Source of the DNA: Euglena gracilis
Taxonomy: Eukaryota > Euglenida > Euglenophyceae > Euglenales
Length of the DNA: 64,000 nucleotides
Assembly (NCBI GenBank): GCA_039621445.1
Contig: CP154956.1
Span: forward strand, 55,087,419 to 55,151,418
Reading direction: 5' to 3'
The notes under the pieces: model-generated
What the model saw: only the letters and a program-made list of their open reading frames with translations
Database searches by the model: none
What the model was told of the DNA's origin: nothing
Shown here: piece by piece, positions 12,799-22,385 of the stretch
How the letters are laid out: the number at the start of each line of letters is the position of its first letter
Position numbering within the stretch: the stretch's first letter is position 1
Made by a program: the position numbers and the translations under genes

Positions 12799-13265
12799 GA
12801 ACGAAAAAGCGGGTATCGTAGGGAGGATTATGCTGCTAGGAAAGTTTGTATGGAGGAAATTCAGATGGAATTTCGGGTTAAGGCGGAACGGGATAGGTTT
12901 GCAACCAGCCAAACTGCCAGGTGTGAAAATTTTTACGGGGAGGAGGATGATGCCATGAAAAGGATTGGGGGGCGGACGAAAAGTTGTGGATGAACCCCCC
13001 CCCTGGACTTTGTGGCCTGAGGTGGCTGAAAAATTGCAAAATTCCAATTTTCGGGCAATTTGTATTTGCCCAGACTTGAATAGGAGGTGGGTGAAAAATC
13101 TGGTGGCTATGGCTGTCAAAAATATTAATTTTTCCAAGGGGACAAAGTTGTCTGAGGCTGGTGGGAGGATTTTGAGGGGTACCCGTTGGGGGGTGTGGGC
13201 CTTGTTGATCGATAGAAGGCAACCCTCCCAGGGAGGGGCAACCCCAGGGAAGGAAAAAAATTGGT
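12799..13265 (+). pseudogene. Dam-like (N6-adenine methyltransferase-type) NPPW domain of the Pol region
   Basis: This is a domain resembling phage Dam-type adenine methyltransferases, of the kind also found in DIRS retrotransposons. The first frame has the DRFAT, ARCENF and EEDDAM segments (about 12886-12957), matching the family pattern D-x-F-x-T, N/C-x-x-F and E-D-D-A. The catalytic NPPW-type motif falls at a run of nine C (12994-13002), where the frame changes. Downstream, from 12965 in another frame, LWPEVAEKL, ICICPDLNRRW and TRWGVWALLID are readable. Expansion of the C run is the simplest cause of the break. Whether such domains in retroelements methylate anything is not known to me; it may serve as a structural linker before the protease. 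Confidence 0.6.
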
Positions 13266-13720
13266 TTGGCTGGAAAAAAACGAATGTTGAGGGGGACGAA
13301 AACTCGGGGTGGAGCAAAGAAACTCGGGGAGGACAGACAACTACTGGTGAAAACCCAGATTAGGTTGGCAAATGGGGAGGAAAAAACGGCCAGAATTTTG
13401 ATTGACACCGGGGAGGAGGCAAACCTCATTCGACAAGGGTTGATAGGGGACCACCTAATGTATCCTGCTAAGGACCCGTTAAGGTTTGAAACTGCCAATG
13501 GGCAAACTTTGGCGGGAGGGAGCAGATGTGCTAAGGTGAAAATGATCCTTCAACAAAATTGGATGAGGAAAGGGAAATTGAGTGTGTGGAATATGAGGTT
13601 GAATTTTATGAGGCAAACATCAACGTTGATGCAATTCTTTCTTACCCATGGTTGGCAGAAGCAAAACTGGGAATTTTTCCACACCACAAGGCGTTGGTGA
13701 AAGACAGCCGAGACCTGATT
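13266..13720 (+). pseudogene. Retropepsin-type aspartic protease, frameshifted
   Basis: The core reads ARILIDTGEEANLIRQGLI, with the catalytic DTG at 13404-13412, preceded by VKTQIRLANGEE and followed by FETANGQTLAGG, the usual second half of a gypsy protease. A frame change near 13555 moves the C-terminal part (INVDAILSYPWLAEAKLGIF) into the frame that leads into the reverse transcriptase. There is no good independent start; it was part of Pol. Confidence 0.85.
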
Positions 13721-15549
13721 TTTTTGCGGGGTGTTGAAAGACGGAGGGGTCCGCAAAAGTTCAGGGATATCACAAATTTTTCAGTGGGCAATGTGACCGT
13801 GGCGGACGGGTCTTCGTTTGGGTTGCAAAAACGTGGTCTTTGTTTGCCATTGGAGGGGTTGGACCAGGAATTGCAATTTTTTGGTGACGAGGACCTGAGG
13901 GAGGTTGCCACAAATTTGGAGGGAAGTGACCCCCCAGTGCAAGTTATCAACCGAATGACAATTGCAAGGGAGGGGGAGGACAAAAAAGAGGAGGAAAGGG
14001 TTGTCAAGTTGAGGGAACAAGTTTTGGAAGATTACCGACGGAAGGTTTTTCGGTCATCGCCATTTCCAGTCTCCGCCGAAAGAGGACAATATGGTTATGC
14101 ATACATACCTTTGAAGGAGGGGGCAAAGCCGACCAGACAGAAGCCTTTTTTCATGCACGGTGAGCGGAAAGAGGCACTTGAAAAATCACACAAGACTGGC
14201 TTGACAAAAAATACATTGAGCCAGCCACAGCTAAAAATTCTGAGTGGCTGTCCCAGACTTTTCCAGTTCCAAAAAAATACAACGATTTTCCTTGGAGGGG
14301 GGTGGTGGACCTCAGGGGGCCAAACAGGCAAACAAGGCGATGCAACTATCCCCTACCCAAAATTGAAGACATTTTGGTCAAACATGGTGCACACCAAACG
14401 TTTTCGATCATCGATTTGAAGCAAGCTTTCCACAAGCAACCACTACACCCGGAAATTCGGCCCATAACGTGTTGTTTCACCCCCAAAGGGATTTTTCAGT
14501 GGAGGGTGAACGTAATGGGTTTGAGAAATGACCCCCAGCAATTTCAGCAAATGATCGATGACCGTTTGACACCAGTAAGGGATATCGCCACAGCGTATAT
14601 AGACGACATACTGGTGGGGACAACGGTCGGGGAAGGGGAGGACCTGGTGGGGGCACACAGAAAAGATTTGAGGAGGGTGTTGGAGGTACTCAAAACAGAA
14701 CTTTTGGTGGCTGATGAATTCAAAGCCAAACTTTCTGTGGAGGAGTTTGAATTTTGTGGACAGATTTTAGGTAATGGGACTAGGAGGCCTGCACCGGGTA
14801 AGTTACGAGCGATCGAAAAGTGGGAGGTTCCAAAAACAATTACGGCTTTGAGAGCCTTTTTGGGATTCACAAATTATTACAATGCATACAGTCCCATGTA
14901 TGCGGAAGTAGCTGCCCGGCTGCAAGACAAATTGAAAGTCCCCAGGGAGGTGGGAAAGAAAGGAAGTCGAAAACCGTGTGACTTCGATGGGGAGGATTTA
15001 AAAGCTTTTGAGGAGCTGAAAAAAAGGTTGTGTTCGGGCCTAATGTTGCAACGGGTTGACCCAGATAAACCCTTTGTGCTAAGGGTTGATGCCAGTGGGT
15101 ACGCCGTTGGGGCAACGTTAGAGCAAATGAAGGAGGGGGGAGGAAGACGCACAACCCAGGCTGTTATTGAGAAAAAAACTGTGCCAGTGGCTTTTATGTC
15201 TCGAAAATTGACCGAGGGGCAAAGAAAATGGACCCCCAGGGAGTTGGAGACGTATGCCATAATTTTGGCACTACAAAAATGGGAGAGTTGAACTGGATTG
15301 CAACCCGTTTTGGTTTTAACTGACCACAAAAGTTTGGAGTCTTGGACAAGGGAGGTCCTAGACACACCCAGTGGTCCGGTTGGGAGGAGGGCGAGATGGC
15401 ACTAAATTTTATCCAAGTATGATTTGAGGGTGGGATACATCCCGGGTAAATAAAACACCATAGCCGATCTCCTTAGTCGGTGGGCATACCCAGCTTCACA
15501 GGCCCTCAGGGACTTAAGTAAGCACGGGTCAGCCGAAGACAAGGATGAA
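13721..15549 (+). pseudogene. Reverse transcriptase and RNase H, broken
   Basis: This is the Pol core of the chromovirus. The RT begins in the frame ending at about 14419 (YGYAYIPLKEGAKPTRQKPF) and continues after a frameshift near 14300. The first catalytic Asp is in FSIIDLKQAFH (14413). The active site is YIDD (14596-14607), followed by the connection segment with RAFLGFTNYY. RNase H starts with LRVDASGYAVGATL near 15080 and continues through VAFMSRKLTEG and LTDHKSLESW. Three in-frame stops interrupt the RNase H end (15289, about 15403 and about 15449), before a SRWAYPAS segment homologous to that of the outer element. The catalytic residues are intact but the reading frame is not. Confidence 0.93.
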
Positions 15550-17375
15550 ATGGAAAATTTTATCCTGGAGGAAGAAGAAGAGGAAAAACAGTGTTTGGAG
15601 ATAAGAATCAAAAACCAGCCCAATTTACGTAATGCAACCCGTAGTGGCAAAAACGTAACACCTGAGGAGGAAAAAGGAGAGTGCACAAGGAGGGGAACCG
15701 AGGGTGGGGTAGACCCAGGAGGAAAAGACACCCCTGTGGACACCCACTCACAAGGGCCCAGGAAAGAAAAGAAACGAGTTCATTTTTGGGATGAGAAAGT
15801 GGTGGGGGAGACGACCCCTGTCCTGGAGACAGCTGAAAGTTCGAGGGGGGACACTCGTATGGAAGTGGGGGACGCCCTGCCAAGTACGACCCCTAAGGAT
15901 ATTAAGCCCGTATGGGAGCGTGATTGGGGGGAAGCATATTCCCACTGCCCCACATGGAAAGAAAAATGGGTAGCTACCAAAGGCGATTAAATTTGGCAAA
16001 ATGGCTCAAAGTGCTAAATGGCCAATTGTTTTTCGAGTAAAAGTTGTGTGTGCCTGAAAGTTTTTAACATTTGGTGATTCAAGAAATTCACGAGTTTTTG
16101 TGGCACGTTGGCCCTGAAAAAGTTTGGAAACACATGGCAATCCGTTTTGTTTGGGCTGATGAAAAGGCTGCAAAGCAACTCAACCAAAATTGCAGCAAAA
16201 ATTGTTCCACATGCCAAGCGAGTGTGAGGGGAGAGAGTTTGAAAGGACCAATCGAGTCCACATCCATACCCCCTGCACTAATGACAAGTGTTGCCATCGA
16301 TTTGTTTCGAATGCCAATGGTTTTACACGGTGGGGGGGAGTATGACACCCTAGCCCTTTGTGTGGATAGGCATTCGGGATGGATTGTGCGGGTTGCATGC
16401 AAGGACAAGGGATTAACCGGTGCCAAGTTGGCTAAGGAAATGGTGAAAAATCAGTGGAGGCCTTTTGGGGTTCCCTCGGTCATCTCAAGTGACCAAGGGA
16501 GCCATTTCACAAGCACTTGGTGGAAAAACATGTGTGCACTTTTGGGGATTAGGCAAGCATATTCCCAAGCATACCACCACCAAGCAAACGGGAGGGTTGA
16601 GAGAGCCGGACAACAGGTGATGGAGGTGTTGAGAAAATTGTACTTGGAGGAAAAATTAATTGGGTTGAAGCTTTACCCCAAGTATTGGACCGAATTCATG
16701 ACGTAAATGGGGAAAGCGGATTGAGCCCATATGAAATTGTGACTGGAAGGGAAAGACCATTGGCAGGGGTACCCTACCAACCACCCAATAATGTGAGGAT
16801 TCGGTGGAGTTTTTCCGAAGGATGCAAGACATTGATGGGAGGGTGGCTAGGGTACTCAACAAAAAGCATGAGGAGGAGGTGGCAAGGATAAATAAGGGGA
16901 GGAAAGAAATGGAACCCCTAAAGGTGGGGACGACGGTTTGGTATAGGAGACCCGAGGGGTCGGGTGAGAAGCTTGACTCTAGGTGGGTGGGACCTGGGGT
17001 CGTGAAGGGAAGAGAGGGGGAACAAAGTTATGTAATCGAAATGAAACCTGGGGTAGAGACAAAAGCTCATAGGAGTTTTTTGAAGGAATATCGGGAACCC
17101 CAAGTTGAAGGTAAGGGGGTGCCTCTTTTTTATTATAAACGGACCGAAAAAGAAGAAGAGGCATTACCTGATGAGTGGGAGGTGGAAAAAATTCTAAGGC
17201 ACCGAAAAGGAAAAGATGGAAAGTGGAATTTTTTACAAAGTGGGTCGGATATGAGGACGGGGAGGAGACCTGCGAATCGGAAGGAAAATTCATTCACCGT
17301 TTCAGCGGGGAGTTTGTGAAATATTGCAGCGAGAAAAAAAGTGAAAATGGACATAATGTCCGAAGTAAAAATTGA
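15550..17375 (+). pseudogene. Linker, integrase and chromodomain, frameshifted
   Basis: An acidic, Glu-rich linker (15550-15990) leads into integrase. The HHCC zinc finger is visible (His 16089 and 16104, then CSKNCSTC). The catalytic triad is complete: Asp in VAIDLFRMP (16299), Asp in SSDQGSHF (16491) and Glu in NGRVERAG (16599). After a frameshift near 16690 the C-terminal part reads VWYRRPEGSGEKLDSRWVGP, a GPY/F-like module. A chromodomain follows: EWEVEKILRHRKGKDGKW, then in another frame FFTKWVGYEDGEETCE, to about 17375. Chromodomains on integrase are thought to guide insertion toward marked chromatin, which defines chromoviruses. Confidence 0.92.
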
Positions 17376-18275
17376 CGGTGGGCCGTAGGCTCTAAGGGGA
17401 GCCATAAGGCCCTGTCCAAGGCTCTACGGTGAGCCTAATGGGAAGGCAAAGGGCTGTTTTTAAAATTCGAAAACCGGATTTGCACGTCTGTGTGGGTGTG
17501 AGTGCACGCACACACGCATGAGCGTGTAAATGAGAGAATGTACAAAAGCAAGGATTTGCCAAGGGGAATGGAGAAAGGTAGAAAAAGGCCCCGGAAGGGG
17601 GCCAGTGCGAAGAAGCTCCACAGTATATTCGCTACCCATTCGTTATATTGCCGTTCGCTGTCCCTCTTCCCTTCCATCCCTCTACCTTACCCCGCTGCCC
17701 TTACACCTTACCCCACATAGCCGTAACGCGTTGGTGTTGTAAGGATTCCTTCTCAAAGCATTCGGATATGTGGATGATGTGTTTGGGAGTCTATGAGCAC
17801 ATCATGAGCCCCCATTCGGTTTTACAAAAGTCCCCCCGGCCCGGGGGGGGGGGGGCGTTTGATTTTTTTTGACAAAAATCCCACGTGACGAGGTGGGGGG
17901 GGGGGGGGGGGGGGCTTGACGAATTTAAACCAAAAAATCCTCCCGACCCGAGGGGGGGCCAACCGCATTTTTATTAAAAATCCCCCGCCCCGTGGGAAAG
18001 AGGGGGGGTGCAGATCTTGTTGAAGACCCTCATACCACCCGTGAGAAGCGGGGGGGGGGCAGTCTAATATTCATTGGTTGGTGAACGAAGTCTTTCCCAA
18101 AGGTTTGAAGGCACTTGAAAGCCATAAGCCCTGAAGTTTGTTTCCCATTTGTTGATTCAAGGGAGAATGGGTGTGGGACATAGGCTTTGGATGAAAGAGT
18201 GCCGAATGGAGAATATCACCCGGTTGTCGAGGAACGGGAGGGGGGGGGCGAATTTTTAGTGTCCGACTAGGTCGC
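17376..18275 (+). other. 3' noncoding region of the chromovirus, G-run rich
   Basis: There is no coding signal. A CGTAGGCTCTAAGGGGAGCC / GGCTCTACGGTGAGCC near-repeat lies at about 17386-17440. Several G runs follow, the longest of 20 consecutive G at about 17895-17914. The region lies between the chromodomain stop and the polypurine tract, so it is the 3' untranslated part of the element. Confidence 0.7.
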
Positions 18276-18286
18276 AAGGGAGGGGG
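18276..18286 (+). promoter_or_regulatory. Polypurine tract
   Basis: AAGGGAGGGGG abuts the first base of the 3' LTR, the expected position of the plus-strand primer for reverse transcription. Confidence 0.85.
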
Positions 18287-19117
18287 TGTCGGCCGTCAGC
18301 TGTCGCCGGCAGCGAAAAATTGACAGAAAGCTCAAATTTCAAAGTTGCGGGTAAAAGCCAACCAGTTAAAAAAACCCGCGACAGAAATTGGATGCGGGTC
18401 AAATTACTTTGATCTTTCAAATTTTGTTTTTTTAAAGAAGTTGCGGGGTTTTCCCCATTATTTGGCAAAGAGGAAATACATTGAATTGGATTTGATCTAT
18501 CCATTGTTGAATTGGAATGGACAGTTACATTGTTGGTCATTACATTGTTGGTGGAGTTATTGAAGTCAATTTGGTATTGAAAGTCAAGGGGACCCTACAA
18601 CACCGCCACCCTCACCGCCGCCTATATTCCCTATACCCCTCTTCCTTGCCACAGGTTGTTTTTTTCATCACATTCAGTCACTCTCACAGATTTCCAACAG
18701 TGTTATTGCTTCTCCAGTGGGTTGGGATTGATTTTAGATTCAGTGGGTTGTTTGTGGGTTGGTTTGTGCAAGAGTGTGAGAGTGAGAACGAGAGAAAAGT
18801 GAGATTTCAGACAGAAAAGTTCGATTTCATTGCAAATGGCAGATTTTTCGTTTTTCACAAAAATTTCGGAAAACATTGACAAAACGATCCTACGCGCCGG
18901 CTGGGGTTGCGGAAACCACCTGGGTGAAAAAATGGGGGTTGGATTGAGCCCACCAGTTCCGCGAGAAAGCGCAGGCCCCGCCCCGGAAACACCCACCCCC
19001 CTGCTGTCGGTGGTTATCCACGACGGCGAGGACCCCCCCCCCCCCGGGCCATCGGCCCACCGTGACTCGCCGGTCGCGGGGGCGACCGGCGGCGCACAGG
19101 GGGGGGGGCCGGCGAAA
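18287..19117 (+). repeat. 3' LTR
   Basis: This is the counterpart of 7223-8058, starting TGTCGGCCG and ending GCGAAA, where the other copy has GCGAACA. Differences are mostly substitutions and 1-2 base indels spread along its length. Confidence 0.93.
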
Positions 19118-19122
19118 ACTAC
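19118..19122. repeat. Target site duplication, right copy (ACTAC)
   Basis: It is identical to 7218-7222. Taking the duplication into account, the outer reading frame runs from codon TAC at 7220 to TAC at 19120 and then CCG GCG AGT. Confidence 0.85.
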
Positions 19123-20060
19123 CCGGCGAGTTCCGCGCGGGATGATGTAAGCTTCCACGGGAACTTGGAAGCCCAGGAAGAGGTGAAATCCATGATGGAG
19201 GGGGATCTCATGGAAAGGCGCTTAGTGGGCTTGATTCGGCGGGAAACCGGGGGGAAAAGGACAATATTGATGGTGGGGGGGGCAATAGATGTACGGGTGG
19301 TTACCCGATCGGGTGTCACCACCTCCTCTCCAACATCCCCCTCGCCACCTCAGGCAGATGAACAATCCCCCAATCGGGTGTTGACAAGGAGTCGGGGGGA
19401 GCATCGTACTCCGCCGCCGCTCCATCGGCAATGACGAGTGGTGAGGGAATCCAAGATGGAGCACGAGGAGCCTCGGCCCCTACCGCCTATCCAACGGCGA
19501 TGGATGTAGATGCAAGAGAGGTGGGCAGCCGAACCCCCTCGGGAATCTTCTCCGCGAGCGCAAACGGTGGAAGAGACGAAGGTGGGACTGATGGAAGACG
19601 AAGATGAAAGTGCCGAGTGTGTTCCCCTCACTCTCCTGATCCTCCCCCTCCCTCTCGAGAAGGGGATGCCCTTGAGGAGGAAATAGGAGGGGAAAGTTCT
19701 TCGTCCATGGAGTGCCTTGGTGATGGAGAATCGTCATCGGGTGAAAGGGTTCGGGTCTTGAACCAACCCAAAATTATGGAAACCCCCCTTGGAGAGCCCC
19801 AAAAATTCTCTTTTCGAGCCCCCCCCCCACCCTCTTCGTTGGGGAAGGGGAAACCACTCGGCGACACGGGTCGGAAGCCGACCACCACCGTGGGTCCGAG
19901 GGGGGGTCGAAATTTCGTCCACATGTGGTGGATGAAAATTGGTCAAACTTGTATGATCAATCCGAAGTTTGGGGTGGAAAAGAACCAAGTCCAAAGGGGA
20001 GGAGAGCCCAGTGGCATTCGGATTTTTGATTGGAAAATGCACGAGTGGGGCAGGTTGTGT

Positions 20061-20382
20061 GTCCCGGAAAATCGGGTGCAAGTTGTCACACGAGAGCACC
20101 ACATTGCCATGGGCATTTAGGCGTGGATCGGTTGGTCACCGAAATGGAACGCCGATATTTTTTACCGACCACCACAAATTGGAAAAAGGTGGAGGAGAAG
20201 GTGAAAACAGAATGTTTGGTTGTCCCGGAACATCGGGTGGAAGTTGTCGCACGAGAGCACCACATTGCCATGGGCATTTAGGCGTGGATCGGTTGGTCAC
20301 CGAAATGGAACGCCGATATTTTTTACCGACCACCACAAATTGGAAAAAGGTGGAGGAGAAGGTGAAAACAGAATGTTTGGTG
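20061..20382 (+). repeat. 161-bp tandem duplication in the outer integrase
   Basis: Copies at 20061-20221 and 20222-20382 are almost identical. Both contain CACATTGCCATGGGCATTTA and GGAACGCCGATATTTTTTAC. The unit is not a multiple of three, so it destroys the frame. Confidence 0.95.
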
Positions 20383-21286
20383 TCTCAAGGGTGTGAACCA
20401 CTGAAGAGGTCCATGACAAGACCCATTGAATTCACCCCCGTTTCCGAGAATTTTTGGTCCCACGTGTGTATGGATTGTCTTCTCCATGCCGGAGGTCACG
20501 TGGTTACACACATACAATTGTTATGTTTTGTGTGTGGACCGTTTGACCGGTTGAGTGGTGGCTCGACAAAGTGTTGAGAAAAGTCTCACCGGGGAACGGG
20601 TGGCTCATCTGTTCATTGATTGGAGTCAATTTTGGGTGACCGTGTGTAGTCGTTTGTGAATAAGGAGGGCATATTCCCAAGCACACCGCCCCCAAGCAAA
20701 CGGGCGGGCGGAGGTGCGTGGAAGAATCCTCCAAGGAATCCTAAGTAAACTACACATGGAGGAAAGGGTAAATTGGGTCGAAGCCCCACCACGAGCCCTG
20801 CGGCTTCAGAATGATTTGGCCGACTCTACCGGGTACACTCCCTACCAATTAGTTTTTGGGAGGGATCGAAGTTTGGCTGGACTGCCCTACACCCCCATAC
20901 ATGATTGTCCCGAAGCGCATGATTTTTTGAATGGCGTGAAACATTTCCAAAATCTTGAATTAAGAACATGCGAGGGTCCAAGCCAGAATCAATCGGAGTC
21001 GAAAGGATCCCCCCCATACGAGCTTGGATCATGGGTGTGGTTGCTCAGACCAAGATCGGTTGGGAGAAACAAAACGGAGCGATGGTGGCAAGGTCCATTT
21101 GGGGTTGTTGGGCGGGGTGGAGCCTCGAGCTATCGATTGAAAATTTCGGCGGGGCAACATTTGGATGTCCATACGGATCAACTCAAGGTGTGTAAGCGGG
21201 ACTTAAGCCTTGGGGGGTCCTATCCACTCACCTATGCACGTTCGGATTTGGTCGGACAAAGGGAGGGGTCCTTGAACTCTCCCTAA

Positions 21287-21730
21287 GTCATGGCTGTGAC
21301 GTGTGAGAGTTTTTTTTGGGTGGTGGAGCCTTTGGTTGGACCAAGGGCAAGATTCCCTGGGGCATTCAGCCAACCCCACACCACGCTCCACCCACCCACT
21401 TCACAACAGGCATGAGCACCGTCATCGATTGATTACGCGCTCGAGCACGTTGTCGACAGAGATGCGACGCCTCGACCTGTAAAGCAAAATAAAACCTGTG
21501 CGTGAAAATTCCATGCCCCCCCTTCCTTTGTTCTTCACTTTTTGGGACCGATCCAAGTGTCGTGAATTTCTTGAAAGGCGGCAAACACACGTTTTTTGAA
21601 TGTGTGAGGAAGGGGTCTCGAAGGGGATCGAAGCGTGGGTAATTTTGATGGTGAAACCCGCGACACGCCCCCCACCCCCCATGCATTTTTCGTGAATTTA
21701 GGGATTTTCCTTGGCAAGGGATTTTCCTTG
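21287..21730. other. Spacer after the outer integrase, no gene seen
   Basis: This is probably 3' noncoding sequence of the outer element. The short open frames have no recognisable domain. Confidence 0.45.
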
Positions 21731-22385
21731 CCGACCACTGGGACCCAGTGATAGTGTTGAAGGTGGTCGGAAGGGAGAGGTAACATGGGTGCGAAGGAAG
21801 GATGCCAATGGTTCACCCCCCCCCACACCATTTTCGCCTAATTTTTCGAATTTTTGATGAAAGGGGTGGTGACGACCATTGGGACCCAGTGATAATGTAC
21901 AAGGTGGTCGGAAAGGAGAGGTAAAATGTGAGCGAAGGAAGGACGCCCATGATTCACTTCCGCCCCCCCCCCATCTGCCGAATTTTTGAGGTAAGGGATG
22001 ACGATCATTGAGACCCTGCCATTATGCCGAAGGTGGTCGGAGGGGAAGGGTGGCATGGGTGCGAAGGACGGACGCACGTGAATCACTTCCGCCCCCCCCC
22101 TATTTGCCAGTTTTTTTCGCTGATTTTTTTGGGATGCCGACCGTTTTAAATGAACCAAAGACGGTCGGAAGTGGGTGGCGACATGGGTGTGAAGGATGGG
22201 CACCCATGGTTCACTCCTGCCTCTCCCCCTCTTTTTACCCATTTTTTTTAATTTTTTCGAAAGGGGAGTAGCCGACTGTGGAAACCCTTTGAATGATCCA
22301 AGGATGATCGGGAGAGGGAGATGGCATGGGCGTGAAGGATGACAGCCCGTGGTTCACTTCCCCCCTTTCTTTTTTTCTTTCGGGC
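21731..22385. repeat. Five degenerate tandem units of about 135 bp
   Basis: Units begin near 21731, 21873, 22001, 22137 and 22272. Each has a CCGACC-like start, a block ending AAGGTGGTCGGAAGGGAGAG, an ATGGGTGCGAAGGA-like block, a TTCAC(T/C)-C-run, and a TTTTTTGA tract. They may belong to the 3' end of the outer gypsy element. Confidence 0.8.

Larger units (their letters stand above)
7223..19117 (+). mobile_element. LTR retrotransposon (chromovirus) with captured methyltransferase-type domains
   Basis: This is a full-length LTR retrotransposon of about 11.9 kb on the plus strand, bounded by two similar LTRs and a 5-bp target duplication. The order of parts is 5' LTR, primer-binding-like site, repeat-rich Gag, C5-cytosine-methyltransferase-like gene, Dam-like NPPW domain, aspartic protease, reverse transcriptase, RNase H, acidic linker, integrase (zinc finger and DDE), chromodomain, long 3' noncoding region, polypurine tract and 3' LTR. 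The integrase-chromodomain fusion places it among chromoviruses of the Ty3/gypsy group. By eye the LTRs differ at some 40 to 50 positions, so the insertion is not recent, and gag and pol carry many frameshifts and stops. It lies inside the pol gene of another gypsy-type element. Confidence 0.93.
19118..21286 (+). pseudogene. Older Ty3/gypsy element, linker and integrase remnant (right half)
   Basis: The interrupted pol gene resumes with YPASSARDDVSFHG, equivalent to YPASQALRDLSKHG of the inner element. A Ser/Pro/acidic linker follows to about 20000. The integrase zinc region is present (HCHGHLGVDRLVTEMERRYF) but is duplicated by a 161-bp tandem repeat. The core has its first Asp (VCMDC near 20470). 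The part that should hold the second catalytic Asp (DQG) is absent: sequence jumps to RRAYSQAHRPQANGR, which keeps the region of the catalytic Glu. From 20714 to the stop at 21284 one frame is clean for 190 residues, covering the integrase C-terminus with a WWQGPFGVV module. No chromodomain or LTR of this element was recognised. Confidence 0.88.

Noticed and set aside
15402-15999. Minus-strand frames opposite the chromovirus linker
   Set aside because: Shadows of the plus-strand pol gene, which has clear domains.
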